A stretch of 64,000 nucleotides of DNA from a bacterium (GCA_029565685.1 JAKQNR010000032.1:62001-126000), one strand, 5' to 3'; counted from the first letter of the stretch, positions 1 to 9,670 are shown. The notes: generated by a model from the sequence alone, not told the origin. A program made the numbers and translations.

Positions 1-2
1 CA

Positions 3-617
3 GAGTCCAACGCTCTGCTTCCGGCGATTGCAGAAGACCTTCACGACCGCACCCGATCCTCTCTCCTCTTTTCTCTGGCCTTTCTTTATCAGACGCCCGG
101 AGTGCTGCAGGAGGCGATTAAAAAGGTGTCGATGGACGACAAGATTTTTGTCTATGGAATATCCGATCGCAAAGTCGGCGGACTTGACCTGCAAAAGCCC
201 AACACCAACGTGTCGCCGGTCTACGCCTCCGCATTGGCGAAAAACGTCCCGGAGCCCTTCAAGTCAGAGCCGACCGGCGGCGGCGGCGTCCGTATGCACC
301 ACAAGTTTCTGGTCGTAGATTTCAACACCAGCAAGGCGCGCGTTTATCTTGGCTCCTATAACTTTTCCTCCGCCGCAGACACGAAAAACGGAGAACATCT
401 GCTTCTCATCCGTGACCGCCGTATAGCCACCTCGTACATGATCGAGGCGTTGCGGATTTTTGATCACTACCATTTTCGCGTTTCTCAGCAGGAGGCCAAA
501 AAAGCGAAAAAGAAGCTGCAGTTGGCCAAACCGCCGCGAGAGAAAGGGGGAAAACCGTGGTGGCAGGAGGATTTCACGGTCGCGCACAAGATTCGTGACC
601 GAGAGCTTTTTGCTTGA
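3..617 (+). CDS. Phospholipase D-like domain protein, 5' truncated
   Basis: The reading frame is open to the left edge, so only the C-terminal ~204 residues are visible. An HKD motif (His-x-Lys-x4-Asp, His codon at 297-299) is followed by a Gly-Ser-x-Asn motif, as in the second half of phospholipase D superfamily phosphodiesterases. These enzymes cleave phosphodiester bonds in lipids or nucleic acids through a phospho-histidine intermediate, and usually need two HKD motifs; the first would lie outside the window. A basic Lys-rich tail follows the motif. The substrate cannot be told from this fragment. Confidence 0.8.
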   Translation, partial: ESNALLPAIAEDLHDRTRSSLLFSLAFLYQTPGVLQEAIKKVSMDDKIFVYGISDRKVGGLDLQKPNTNVSPVYASALAKNVPEPFKSEPTGGGGVRMHHKFLVVDFNTSKARVYLGSYNFSSAADTKNGEHLLLIRDRRIATSYMIEALRIFDHYHFRVSQQEAKKAKKKLQLAKPPREKGGKPWWQEDFTVAHKIRDRELFA

Positions 618-807
618 TGGGCATAGTCGAAAAAGCATATTTTGCGCGTGATTTACAACCGCCTTCGTCCATAAAGGCAACGCCTCTAAGAGAGAATTGC
701 ATGAGAGTGCAGGCGGGTCTCCGCAGTGAGCGATTTTTTCCGTAATTACAATCAGAACCGGCAAGGTTGAAGCGGCCGGTGTTGATCAAAAGTCAGAAGG
801 AGCAGTC

Positions 808-1854
808 ATGAAAAAAACACTGTCAAGAACAATCGTTGTTTTTGTCGCTCTGTTGGTCGCCGTGTCCGCGTTGAGCGCTCAGATCATCTATGAAACGACC
901 ATGACGAGCAACGGTTTTATGGGTATGGGCGCGTTCACCTCAACCGACAAGACGATGATCAGCGGCGATGCCCGGCGGCAGGAGAGCAATCTGCAGTTCA
1001 CCGGATCGGTGATGAAGCATCTGAGCCCCAAAGGGACCACAGTCGAAATCACCCGCCTCGACAAGCAAGTTTTCTGGAAATTCAACGACAAGGATAAAAA
1101 ATACACCGAGATCTCGTTTGCCGAGTATAAAAGACTTTTTGAAGAGGGAAAACTGTCGCCGGCCATGCCCACCCAAGCAAAAGAGGATGAGAAGGGTGAA
1201 TCCGAGTATGAGTGGCAGGAGCCGGCAGTCGCGGTTAAGCGCCTCGGCGAAGCGCAGCAGATCAATTCATTTTCCTGTGAGCGTTATCTGGTGACTGTGA
1301 CCACCATCGGCAAACACAAGCCCACCGGCAAGCTCGATACGCTGCTCTTTTCCGCCGATATGTACAACAGCCGCGATGTCGACGAGACCATGAAAGCGGT
1401 CTCTGATTTTGAGCTCCGCTTGGCCAAGGCGCTGGGACTCGACAAACTGGATCATCAGGCGCTTGCGCAGGTGGCCGCGCAGTACGGGGAGCAGATTAAA
1501 AAGCTGACGGCAGAGATGAGCAAACTGGAGGGATATCCGATTCACACGACGATGGTTTTCACCATAACCACCCATGCCAAGGCGATGCAGCCCTCTGAAG
1601 AGGCGGAGGCGCAGGAGCCGGAGGAGGAACCGCAGGCCGATGTGAGGGATGTCAAGGGCAAGCTGGGCGGCATGTTCGGCAAAAAGATCAAGGACATGGC
1701 CAAAGCCAAGGCCAAACCAAAAGCCAAAAGCGCGTCCAGCGCCAAGGAACTGTTTCAATCCACTCTTGAGGTGAAAAGCATCAGCACCGGCGATATTACC
1801 GCCGGCCAGTTTGAAGTTCCTGCTGATTACAAGCCGCAAAAGAAGGACAAGTAG
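808..1854 (+). CDS. Secreted DUF4412-like protein of unknown function
   Basis: The 348-residue protein starts with a clear signal peptide (residues 1-24, hydrophobic core VVFVALLVAVSAL, likely cut after Ala-Gln). An AGGAG ribosome site at 797-801 supports the start. The N-terminal half (about 25-240) resembles DUF4412-type periplasmic proteins, with beta-rich segments and a conserved Cys in a short Ser-Phe-Ser-Cys-Glu turn. The C-terminal part has an acidic Glu/Pro stretch followed by a Lys/Ala-rich low-complexity stretch. No catalytic motif is visible. It is a single gene followed by its own terminator. Confidence 0.65.
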   Translation: MKKTLSRTIVVFVALLVAVSALSAQIIYETTMTSNGFMGMGAFTSTDKTMISGDARRQESNLQFTGSVMKHLSPKGTTVEITRLDKQVFWKFNDKDKKYTEISFAEYKRLFEEGKLSPAMPTQAKEDEKGESEYEWQEPAVAVKRLGEAQQINSFSCERYLVTVTTIGKHKPTGKLDTLLFSADMYNSRDVDETMKAVSDFELRLAKALGLDKLDHQALAQVAAQYGEQIKKLTAEMSKLEGYPIHTTMVFTITTHAKAMQPSEEAEAQEPEEEPQADVRDVKGKLGGMFGKKIKDMAKAKAKPKAKSASSAKELFQSTLEVKSISTGDITAGQFEVPADYKPQKKDK

Positions 1855-1932
1855 ACCGTCCCACATGCTTGGTCAATGCTTTTCATCCCAATTCGGATCG
1901 ATATTAATATCGAACCAACCAAAGTATCTTAT

Positions 1933-1961
1933 AGAGGCCGGCTACTCCGGCCTCTGTTTTT
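1933..1961 (+). terminator. Rho-independent terminator
   Basis: A 9-base perfect stem (AGAGGCCGG with CCGGCCTCT) around a 5-base loop is followed by GTTTTT. It lies 78 bases after the stop of the secreted protein gene ending at 1854 and closes that transcript. Confidence 0.8.
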
Positions 1962-2214
1962 CTTATCTTGCTTTTCAAATAGACAGTTTGAGTTGAAAAT
2001 GAGAGCGATTTCTATTTCGCTGGTCGGGTTTGCGGATACCAATTTTTATTTTTAACGCGTTGTTTTTACCCCTGTTTTCAAGCTCTGCTTGGAAATGCAG
2101 TTGTTTAAATGTTCCAGCTTTGATTTTCGTTGTCATTATATGTAGAGTCTATTCGATGAAATAGAGAATATTTTTATTCGCACGCACCAGCCTATTTTCC
2201 GCAAAGGGGGTTGT
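1962..2214. other. AT-rich gap before the C39-like gene
   Basis: No gene is supported in the 360 bases between 1854 and 2215. Besides the terminator there is a weak candidate sigma-70 promoter, TTGATT at 2120-2125 and TAGAGT at 2143-2148 with a 17-base spacer, about 70 bases before the next start codon. Nothing else stands out. Confidence 0.4.
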
Positions 2215-4401
2215 ATGAATCTGTTTCGATATAGAAAAGTTTATCGAATCCTCCTGTTTTCACCTATCTTCTTTGCGGCAAGCGGACAGGCGCACTTTAT
2301 CCGCCCCCTTCCTGAAAATCTCGTTGTCGAAAAATTATACGACACATCCGGAAAGGAACTCCTGGTCATCCTAGTCGATGGCAGACCGCCGCAGAACCTG
2401 CGGAATTTTCCGTCGCCTCTTGCCGCTTCATCGACCAATTTATCCGAGGTTCCCGCCTATGACTGGTCTTTCGGATGCTCTCCGACCTCTGCAGCCATGA
2501 TGGCCGCCTACTACGACGCACACGGCTATCCCAACATTTACACAGGACCGGTTAATGGGGGCATCATGCCCCTGAATAACAGTATATGGGGATCTGCTGT
2601 GATCAACGATGAAACCATTAAATTATGCCCGCTCAGCGCCACCCGCAACGGATTGGATGGCCGAACGATACGCGGCCATGTCGACGATTACTGGGTTGCC
2701 ATCGGCAGCACTGAACCCGATCCCTTTATCACCAACGGCTGGATGGAACACACCAGCGGCGAGTGTTTGGGCGATTTTATGAAGACCAGCCAGTCGAGCT
2801 ATAATAATTCGGATGGGGGGACGCGCTTTACCTACTATTCAAGTGGGGCTCCCTACAGAGGCGCCAGCGCCAGCGACGGCGGTTATGGCATACAGTTGTT
2901 CTTTGAATCTCGGGGTTATACCGTAGTGGACCGTTACACGCAACTTATCATGGGCTACAACGGCAACTCGGATGGTTTTACTTTCAGCGAATATATGGAC
3001 GAAATAGATGCGGGGAGGCTGGTGCTGATCCAGCTTGTCGGTCATACGATGCTTGGATTCGGTTATGACGATCTGGACAGCACGATTTACATTCATGATA
3101 CCTGGGATTACAACGATCATACCATGAAATGGGGCTCCAGTTATCATGATACCAGCATGGTGCATTGGGGCGTGATCGTTGTGCAGCTCGATCCGTGGGA
3201 GGCTGTCACGACCCAACAGATCAAGCTCAAAGCGGGATGGAATCTGATTTCTTCCCATCAGCTGCCGCAGGACCATCATATCAGCGCCATCGTCTCCCCC
3301 TTGGGCGGGAATCTGATCATCATGAAAAACGGCGCCGGCGCCGTGTACTATCCAACGCTCAGCATCGATCAAATCGTGTCCTGGAATACCTCGCAAGGAT
3401 ACCTGGTCTATGTGTCCGATTCTGCATCTGTGGAGATCACTGGAACGACGCTGAATCCGCAGGAAAATCCGATCGATCTGCAAGCCGGATGGAATCTGGC
3501 GGCTTATCTTCCAGCCGTCGCCCAGAGTGCGGAGCAGGCCTTGAGCTCCGTTCAAAGCGAGCTGGTGATTGCTAAAAACGGGCAGGGTCAAGTCTATTGG
3601 CCTGCCTATCAGATCAATACGATTGGGGATATGAAGCCCGGGCAAGGGTATTTTATCTATGTGCTGTCTGCAGCCACCCTGACCTATCCGGCCGGCGCCT
3701 TGGCGCGAGCATCCATTCCAGCCTGCAACCAGTCCGCTTCCTGTGTTCATTTTCCGATGGACGCGAGGAGAACCGGATGCAGCGCCGTTTTTCTCTGGCG
3801 CGGGTTGCCCTTTCCGAATGGCGATGAAATCGCCGTATTTACCGTTACCGGCGAAATGGTCGGCAGCGGTGTGGTTGAGAACAGTCAGCTTTTGCTGACC
3901 GTGTGGGGGGATGATCCCTTGCTGACTGCAAAGGCTGGCGCCGCCGAGGGAGAGAGGCTCTCGCTGCGCCATTGGTCATACCGGTACGATGTAGAGCGCG
4001 CGATCCAGCCGGCCGGGATTATGGATGGTTTGACCGGCCGGGCGACAGCAGGCCCACTGCTATACCAAAATAACAGCGTCCTTCTTTTTACGGGGATCGA
4101 GGGTACGGAACCCGGGCTGCCGGACGAGTTCCATCTGACGCAAAATCACCCCAATCCCTTCAACATGGAAACAGCCATCGAATATTTTCTGCCTCAAGAG
4201 GAAAAGGTGGTTCTGAAGATTCTTGACTTGACGGGCAAGCAGGTCCGGCTGCTGCAGCAGGGAGCAGAGTCAGCTGGATGGCATAGCGTGCAGTGGGACG
4301 GCCGCAGCGATAACGGAATGCCGGTTCCTTCCGGCCTGTATTTTATCCAGTGTAGATCCGCAAATCAGCTTCGGACGATAAAAGCCACACTGTTGAAATA
4401 G
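2215..4401 (+). CDS. Secreted C39-like cysteine peptidase with C-terminal sorting domain
   Basis: The 728-residue protein has a signal peptide (about 1-25). A papain-like C39-family domain covers about 80-320, with the nucleophile Cys in FGCSPTSAAMM (Cys88) and a likely catalytic His in VGHTMLGFGY (about 277) followed by an Asp in HDTWD. Residues ~340-500 hold two tandem ~80-residue modules that share AGWNL and KNG-x-G-x-VY elements. The last ~90 residues contain HPNPFN and an LKILDL...SGLYFI pattern, the FlgD-like Ig/type IX sorting fold of FCB bacteria. An AAGGGGG ribosome site precedes the ATG. It is probably an exported or surface peptidase; the substrate is unknown. Confidence 0.75.
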   Translation: MNLFRYRKVYRILLFSPIFFAASGQAHFIRPLPENLVVEKLYDTSGKELLVILVDGRPPQNLRNFPSPLAASSTNLSEVPAYDWSFGCSPTSAAMMAAYYDAHGYPNIYTGPVNGGIMPLNNSIWGSAVINDETIKLCPLSATRNGLDGRTIRGHVDDYWVAIGSTEPDPFITNGWMEHTSGECLGDFMKTSQSSYNNSDGGTRFTYYSSGAPYRGASASDGGYGIQLFFESRGYTVVDRYTQLIMGYNGNSDGFTFSEYMDEIDAGRLVLIQLVGHTMLGFGYDDLDSTIYIHDTWDYNDHTMKWGSSYHDTSMVHWGVIVVQLDPWEAVTTQQIKLKAGWNLISSHQLPQDHHISAIVSPLGGNLIIMKNGAGAVYYPTLSIDQIVSWNTSQGYLVYVSDSASVEITGTTLNPQENPIDLQAGWNLAAYLPAVAQSAEQALSSVQSELVIAKNGQGQVYWPAYQINTIGDMKPGQGYFIYVLSAATLTYPAGALARASIPACNQSASCVHFPMDARRTGCSAVFLWRGLPFPNGDEIAVFTVTGEMVGSGVVENSQLLLTVWGDDPLLTAKAGAAEGERLSLRHWSYRYDVERAIQPAGIMDGLTGRATAGPLLYQNNSVLLFTGIEGTEPGLPDEFHLTQNHPNPFNMETAIEYFLPQEEKVVLKILDLTGKQVRLLQQGAESAGWHSVQWDGRSDNGMPVPSGLYFIQCRSANQLRTIKATLLK

Positions 4402-4606
4402 CGGCTGTCCGCGGCAATGCACTCTCGAGCCGCTGGAGGGCTTTCAACCAACTTTTTTATCACTTTTGCTGCTTTATTTTCAATGCACGGTGAACGCTGT
4501 CAGATGCCATTTTTACGGTGGCATGAGGGACTTTAGGAGTAATCCTGATGTCTGCTCTATTCAGAAATGCTCATTCAGTCGGAATGAACCATGCGACTTG
4601 AAAATG

Positions 4607-6064
4607 TCACATTGGTTTTTGTTTGGCAGCCCAGATAGTTGGCTGAAAAAAGATGATGAGACCATAGATCTCCAACCTGCCCAGAAGCATCGCCGCAGTC
4701 AGGATCCATTTGCCCACCGCGGGGACCTGGCTGAAATTGCTGGTCGAACCGACGGATCCCAGCCCCGGACCTACATTGCCGATGGCCGCCACCACGCCGG
4801 AAAAAGCGGAGAGCAGATCCATTCCTAGGAGAGCCAGCAGGGCGGTGGCCAGAAAAGTGATGCCAAGGTAAATACAGATAAAAACGACGGCAGCCATTAA
4901 AACTTCATCAGTGATGATTTTATCGCCGAGTCTCACGGTGAATATCGCACGCGGATGCTGCAATAATTTTATCTGTTTGCCCATGGCTTTGTACACCATG
5001 ACGATTCGATCCGTTTTGATGCCTCCTGAAGTCGACCCGGCGCAGGCGCATTGCAGGGCGAAAAATAAGAGCAGCAGTTGCGACAGGGGCGGCCAGACAG
5101 AGCTGTCCGCATTGGCAAACCCTGTGGAGGTTCCGATGGAGATGAGCTGAAAGGCTGAATATCTGAGGGATTGAAACAGCTCTGGAAAGACAGTATGATA
5201 GATATTTAAACACATGAGGATGACGCCGATGATCAGGGCGCCGAGGTAATACTTGACGACTGGACCTTTGAAGGCTTTTTTATTTTTTTGAAAAAAGAAG
5301 GAATAAATCAAGCCGAAATGAATGCCGGAAAAGACCATGAAAAGGATGATGACCAACTCAACGGCTAGGCTGTTATAGTGGGCGATGCTGGCGTTTTTAC
5401 ACGAAAAGCCGCCTGTTGCGATGGTGGCAAAAGAGTGGGTGATTGAGTCGAATAAATTCATTCCACAGAACATCAACGAGACCGTCTCCAGCGCGGTAAG
5501 TCCGATGTATACCGTCAGGATGATTTTCAATGTCGATTTGACCGTAGAGCGGAAATTTTCCTGAGCGATCAAGGACATCTCGGCACGCGCCAGGAGCACA
5601 CCGGCCATGCCCATGGACGGCAAAACCGCGAGTACAAAAAGCATAATTCCCATTCCCCCCAGCCAATTGGTCACACTGCGCCAAAAAAGCAATCCGAACG
5701 GCAGGGCTTCAATGTCTTGAAGAATAGAGGAACCGGTCGTAGTGTACCCGGACACGCTCTCAAACCAGGCGTTGGTAAAGCTGAATTCCCCGCCCCACAG
5801 GATGTAGGGCAGCGTTCCCACCAGGCAGGACAACAGCCAGCTGAGAATGATAGTGACCAACGCCTCGTTGGCCGTGATGCGCTTGGAGGGCGGTACGTAA
5901 ATCAAAGGGAAAACTCCAAAGAGCGCAGTGACCAGCGCGCTGTAAAGCAGCGGACGCAGGGCCAGATCCAGGTAAATCGCCGAGATCAGGGCCGAGAGCA
6001 ACAAAAACAAGGCGTTGATCAGTAAGACGATGCCGACATATCTAAAGACGGCATTGATGTTCAT
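4607..6064 (-). CDS. trkH: TrkH/KtrB-family potassium uptake membrane subunit
   Basis: The 485-residue polytopic protein has the four repeated pore-loop segments of the SKT superfamily. The selectivity-filter regions are visible as TTTGSS, TGGFS, GTSTGF and NVGPGLGS, and the length is normal for TrkH. It would form the K+-translocating channel of a Trk/Ktr system in the inner membrane, which normally needs a cytoplasmic TrkA/KtrA RCK protein; none is encoded next to it. It lies 10 bases downstream of the HAMP-sensor gene on the same strand, so the two are probably cotranscribed. Confidence 0.9.
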   Translation of the reverse strand: MNINAVFRYVGIVLLINALFLLLSALISAIYLDLALRPLLYSALVTALFGVFPLIYVPPSKRITANEALVTIILSWLLSCLVGTLPYILWGGEFSFTNAWFESVSGYTTTGSSILQDIEALPFGLLFWRSVTNWLGGMGIMLFVLAVLPSMGMAGVLLARAEMSLIAQENFRSTVKSTLKIILTVYIGLTALETVSLMFCGMNLFDSITHSFATIATGGFSCKNASIAHYNSLAVELVIILFMVFSGIHFGLIYSFFFQKNKKAFKGPVVKYYLGALIIGVILMCLNIYHTVFPELFQSLRYSAFQLISIGTSTGFANADSSVWPPLSQLLLLFFALQCACAGSTSGGIKTDRIVMVYKAMGKQIKLLQHPRAIFTVRLGDKIITDEVLMAAVVFICIYLGITFLATALLALLGMDLLSAFSGVVAAIGNVGPGLGSVGSTSNFSQVPAVGKWILTAAMLLGRLEIYGLIIFFQPTIWAAKQKPM

Positions 6065-6074
6065 GATTCACCGC

Positions 6075-6824
6075 CTAATTTTTAAACAGATCCGACAATT
6101 TCTTCAGAGAACTGGCTAATTCACCGATCTCGTCATTGGTCTCAATTTCAACCGTGAACGCCGCCTTGTGGTCTAAAACGTTTTTAATGCTTTTATTCAT
6201 TTTTATAATGGGGTTGACGAAATAAACATGGACAAAGTGGCTGAAAAGCGCGGTAAAGATAAGAGCGGCAAGAACGGCGACAACACCGGGCATGATAGCC
6301 CGATTCGCCTTATCGTTCAAATCTGAGGCGGTGCGGAACATGAATTGATGGTTCAGGGTCATTAATGCGCGAAGCGTTGTTTTGAGATCAAGGAAAGGCG
6401 TATGAAAGTTTTGAAAGTACCTGTTAAGGTTCTCTTCACGCCGATTGTCCCTCATATGCTTTTCCCATAGATGCGTATATGCCTGATATTGGATTTTAAT
6501 CGAATCGATGAGTGTCTGCTCTCCAGCGATGGTCACATTATTTCTGGCTGTCTCAAACCCGCTCTTGAACAGACTGTCTGCAGAGGCAAGTATGTTGATA
6601 CCTTCCTGGCGGTCGCCGAGCAACAGCAGCAGGATGGCGCTATCCTCCCTCTCCAGGGCTTCAATCATGGTTTTGGTTGCATCGATGCTTTTATAGTTTT
6701 CGTCCAAAAATCCTAAAACCGTCTTGCCCATGCTTTTCAGTTCAAAGATTGACCAAACACCCGCGATGGAAAGCATCAATGCGAGTATAATAAAGCCGGA
6801 GATGATTTTAGCACGTAATTTCAT
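6075..6824 (-). CDS. Membrane four-helix-bundle sensor with HAMP domain and no output domain
   Basis: The 249-residue protein has an N-terminal membrane helix (about 7-27), a ~155-residue helical extracytoplasmic segment like the four-helix-bundle sensors of chemoreceptors and KinB/NtrY kinases, and a second membrane helix (about 178-200). A HAMP linker follows (about 200-249, with NPIIKMNKSI and DEIGELASSLKKL). It then stops: there is no HisKA, HATPase or MCP signalling domain, and the next gene begins 10 bases later in frame with TrkH. A GGAG site precedes the ATG. It could be a truncated receptor, or a partner that signals to TrkH or to a kinase elsewhere. Confidence 0.7.
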   Translation of the reverse strand: MKLRAKIISGFIILALMLSIAGVWSIFELKSMGKTVLGFLDENYKSIDATKTMIEALEREDSAILLLLLGDRQEGINILASADSLFKSGFETARNNVTIAGEQTLIDSIKIQYQAYTHLWEKHMRDNRREENLNRYFQNFHTPFLDLKTTLRALMTLNHQFMFRTASDLNDKANRAIMPGVVAVLAALIFTALFSHFVHVYFVNPIIKMNKSIKNVLDHKAAFTVEIETNDEIGELASSLKKLSDLFKN

Positions 6825-6862
6825 GAGGTCTTTCTCCAGAAGGCATGAAAAACTCGGTCGAC

Positions 6863-6903
6863 TAAAACGAAACAGGCTGAGGAAAATCCATCAGCCTGTT
6901 TCG
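6863..6903 (-). terminator. Terminator after tRNA-Leu
   Basis: A 13-base perfect stem (6868-6880 with 6891-6903) is followed, reading the minus strand, by TTTTAG. It lies just downstream of the minus-strand tRNA and separates it from the HAMP-sensor gene. Confidence 0.7.
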
Positions 6904-6919
6904 TCGCATAGTGAGAATG

Positions 6920-7003
6920 TGCCGGGGGCGAGAATCGAACTCGCATGGTATTGCTACCGCTGGATTTTGAGTCCAGTGCGTCTACCTATTTCACCACCCC
7001 GGC
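6920..7003 (-). tRNA. tRNA-Leu (anticodon CAA)
   Basis: The minus strand folds as an 84-base class II tRNA. The acceptor stem GCCGGGG (7003-6997) pairs with CCCCGGC (6927-6921), and the discriminator base is A. The anticodon stem CTGGA/TCCAG encloses a 7-base loop CTCAAAA, giving anticodon CAA. A long variable arm and a GTTCGATTC T-loop follow. The 3' CCA is not encoded (the next bases read CAT), so it must be added after transcription. Confidence 0.95.
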
Positions 7004-7020
7004 TTGATATTGGGGCTAAA

Positions 7021-7049
7021 AATATAGTCAATAAGCAAGTTAAAGTCAA
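7021..7049 (-). promoter_or_regulatory. Sigma-70-type promoter of tRNA-Leu
   Basis: Reading the minus strand, a -35 TTGACT (7049-7044), a 17-base spacer and a -10 TATATT (7026-7021) place the start of transcription near 7014, about 11 bases before the mature tRNA end. Confidence 0.8.
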
Positions 7050-7145
7050 GGGAAAGTTCATTTTACTTGATTTTGACGCTAAAAACCCTAAATTTAACTT
7101 TATATTCTGTTCTTTTGCAAAATTCTATTCAATCTAGGAGATGTT

Positions 7146-8375
7146 ATGAACAAGATGACCATTGATGACCTTGACCTGAAAGGCAAAAGGGTGCTGATCC
7201 GGGTCGATTTCAACGTCCCCCTGACCGCTGAGCTGACCGTTTCCGACGACAAGCGCATCGTCGCCGCCCTGCCCACGATTAAAAAGGTGATGGAATCAGG
7301 CGGCAAGGCGATTTTGATGTCCCATCTCGGCCGTCCCGACGGCGAGAAAAAGCTGGAATTTTCCCTCAAGCCGGTGGCCGATGCCCTGGCTAAATTGATC
7401 AATAAACCTGTGGCTTTTGCTCCGGATTGCGTCGGCCCGCAGGCAGAGGCGGTGGTGGCCGCCATGAAGCCGGGCGATGTGGCGCTGCTGGAAAATCTGC
7501 GTTTTTATCCCGAAGAAGAGGGTAAAAAAGCGGGCGTAAAGATGAGCTCTGAGGAGCGCCAATGGTTCATCGACGGACTGTGCAAGCTGGCGGATGTCTA
7601 TATCGACGATGCGTTCGGCACCGCCCATCGCAATCACGCCTCCATGGCAGGTGTGCCGAAAAAGCTCGGTCTGGGCGCATCCGGCTATCTGATGAGCAAG
7701 GAACTGGAATATTTCGCCAAAGTGTTTGACAATCCGCAACGGCCGCTGCTGGCGATCCTCGGCGGCGCCAAGGTCAGCGATAAAATTCTCGTCATCGAGA
7801 ATCTGCTCAATAAAGTGGACAGCCTGATCATCGGCGGCGCCATGGCCTATACGTTTTTAAAGGCCAAGGGCGTGGCTGTCGGCACTTCGCGCGTTGAAGA
7901 AGAGTTTGTCGACAAGGCGAAAGGCTACCTGAAAACAGCGGCGGAGAAAAAAGTAACCCTGCTGTTGCCCGTGGACCATGTGATCGCCGCCGAGTTTCCC
8001 ACTGCCGGCAAGGAGAACGGCGCTCAGGTGACCGAAGGGGAGGCGATCCCCAACGGGATGATGGGTTTGGACATCGGCCCTAAAAGCATCGAGCTGTTCA
8101 AGGCGGAAGTGGCCAGGGCCAAGACCATCGTTTGGAACGGTCCCATGGGCGTGTTCGAAGTAGCGGGATTTGAAAAAGGCACCTTCGCCATTGCGGAAGC
8201 CATGGCCTCGGGCAACGCGGTGACCGTCATCGGCGGCGGCGATTCCGCCAGCGCGGTCAAAAAGGCGGGCGTGGCGAAAAAGATGAGCCATGTCTCCACC
8301 GGCGGCGGCGCCAGCCTGGAACTGATGGAAGGCAAAGTGCTGCCCGGCGTGGCGGCTCTGACGGATAAAAAGTAA
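7146..8375 (+). CDS. pgk: Phosphoglycerate kinase
   Basis: The 409-residue cytoplasmic glycolytic enzyme transfers the acyl phosphate of 1,3-bisphosphoglycerate to ADP. The family signature RVDFNVPL (about 20-27), the basic-patch SHLGRP, LLENLRF and DDAFGTAHR substrate-binding segments, [16 protein letters not shown], and the nucleotide-binding GGGDS and STGGGASLE segments are all present in order. Length is normal. An AGGAG site lies just before the ATG. The gene is monocistronic, bounded by the divergent tRNA and by a terminator. Confidence 0.97.
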   Translation: MNKMTIDDLDLKGKRVLIRVDFNVPLTAELTVSDDKRIVAALPTIKKVMESGGKAILMSHLGRPDGEKKLEFSLKPVADALAKLINKPVAFAPDCVGPQAEAVVAAMKPGDVALLENLRFYPEEEGKKAGVKMSSEERQWFIDGLCKLADVYIDDAFGTAHRNHASMAGVPKKLGLGASGYLMSKELEYFAKVFDNPQRPLLAILGGAKVSDKILVIENLLNKVDSLIIGGAMAYTFLKAKGVAVGTSRVEEEFVDKAKGYLKTAAEKKVTLLLPVDHVIAAEFPTAGKENGAQVTEGEAIPNGMMGLDIGPKSIELFKAEVARAKTIVWNGPMGVFEVAGFEKGTFAIAEAMASGNAVTVIGGGDSASAVKKAGVAKKMSHVSTGGGASLELMEGKVLPGVAALTDKK

Positions 8376-8382
8376 ACCTAAA

Positions 8383-8403
8383 GTGGGCGAACGCCCGCTT
8401 TTT
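8383..8403 (+). terminator. Terminator of pgk
   Basis: The stem GTGGGC/GCCCGC with a GAAC loop is followed directly by TTTTT, 8 bases after the pgk stop codon. Confidence 0.75.
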
Positions 8404-8444
8404 GCCGGGCGGGCGCATTCGTCCCCCTTGCCTCTTTTACCTGT

Positions 8445-8475
8445 AACGCGGACAGCGATGTCCGCGTTCTTTCTT
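8445..8475 (+). terminator. Second hairpin before the AraC-type gene
   Basis: A perfect 10-base stem (AACGCGGACA with TGTCCGCGTT) around a GCGA tetraloop is followed by the T-rich CTTTCTTATTTC. It could back up the pgk terminator, or act in the leader of the gene starting at 8483, only 15 bases away. Confidence 0.45.
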
Positions 8476-8482
8476 ATTTCGC

Positions 8483-9670
8483 ATGATGCCCGATCAACTC
8501 GTCAACATGATTCTGTTGCTGGCCGGCGTTCAGGGTTTGTTTCTCGCCCTCATCCTCCTGCATAAATTTCGCACTTTATACGCCAACCGGTTTCTGGCGC
8601 TGTTGATGTTTTTATGCGGCGTTATTCTGCTGAATCTGTATCATTCTGAAACTGTCTTTTCCTACCGCTTTGGTCTGATCAACCTGTTCTTCATCGGCAT
8701 GACCTTTCTTATAACTCCGACGCAATATCTTTACACTCGATTTCTTTTGCGGCCGTCCGACCGGTTGAATTTCAAGGACCTCCTTCACCTGTTGCCGATG
8801 GTGTTGTACTGGCTCAGTCTGACGCCTCTGCTGACCCTTCCGCCGGAGCGAGTCGGTCCGCACTTGACCAACTCGGTTTTTCACGGCATTCCTTGGCGTT
8901 TTATTCTGCTTAATTTTTCTCTGGCGTTGGCAGGCATCGTCTATATGGCCTTTACCCTCTATAGGCTGCACCAGTTCCGCGCCGGGCTGTCGGCCGTTGT
9001 CTCCAGCCTGGAAAAGATGCAGCTGCAGTGGCTGCAGACCATTACGTCGCTGTCACTGTTCTCCTGGGTGTTGTTCGCCGGCGAAAATGGGATCTTTGTA
9101 CTTTGCGAGCTGGAGAATTATGGTTTTGGCATTTCTTCCGCTTTTTCCGGCGTTTTTATCTATCTGTTGGGTTACTGGGGGTTGCTCAAGTCCGACTGGC
9201 TGCTCCAACCGCAGACCGCCCGTACCATGGAACAGGTGGGGCAGGAGGCAGGATGGGAGAACGGCAAAGGGCGGGCGGCTCGCAAGTATGAAAAGTCCGG
9301 TTTATCGCCTGAACGCAGTCAGGACTATCTGGATGCGCTTCTGGCGGTCATGGAGGAGCAACGCCCTTATCTGGACAGTGAGCTGAGTCTGCCCCAATTG
9401 GCGGAACTGATATCCGTCACGCCGCATCATCTGTCCGAAGTGTTGAACACCCGGCTGCAACAGACTTTTTTCGATTTTATCAATCGCTACCGCATCGAGC
9501 AGGTCAAAAAGGACCTCCTGGATCCGCAAAAACAGTCGATGAAAATTCTCGCTCTGGCTTTTGATGCGGGATTCAGCAGCAAAACCGCCTTTAATGCCTT
9601 ATTTAAGAAGAACACCGGACTCACCCCATCCCAATACCGCGAGCGCTGCGGCTCATCCGCTCGCTCCTGA
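8483..9670 (+). CDS. AraC-family regulator with N-terminal membrane domain
   Basis: The 395-residue protein has about seven hydrophobic helices in residues 1-235, a linker, and a C-terminal AraC-type double helix-turn-helix (about 290-390). The latter shows the usual LAELISVTPHHLSEVLN and AFDAGFSSKTAFNALFKK...TPSQYR pattern. This architecture is common in FCB bacteria, where the membrane part is thought to sense a signal and the cytoplasmic part binds DNA. The start is ambiguous between two adjacent ATG codons. The TonB receptor gene 150 bases downstream is a possible target, by position only. Confidence 0.85.
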   Translation: MMPDQLVNMILLLAGVQGLFLALILLHKFRTLYANRFLALLMFLCGVILLNLYHSETVFSYRFGLINLFFIGMTFLITPTQYLYTRFLLRPSDRLNFKDLLHLLPMVLYWLSLTPLLTLPPERVGPHLTNSVFHGIPWRFILLNFSLALAGIVYMAFTLYRLHQFRAGLSAVVSSLEKMQLQWLQTITSLSLFSWVLFAGENGIFVLCELENYGFGISSAFSGVFIYLLGYWGLLKSDWLLQPQTARTMEQVGQEAGWENGKGRAARKYEKSGLSPERSQDYLDALLAVMEEQRPYLDSELSLPQLAELISVTPHHLSEVLNTRLQQTFFDFINRYRIEQVKKDLLDPQKQSMKILALAFDAGFSSKTAFNALFKKNTGLTPSQYRERCGSSARS

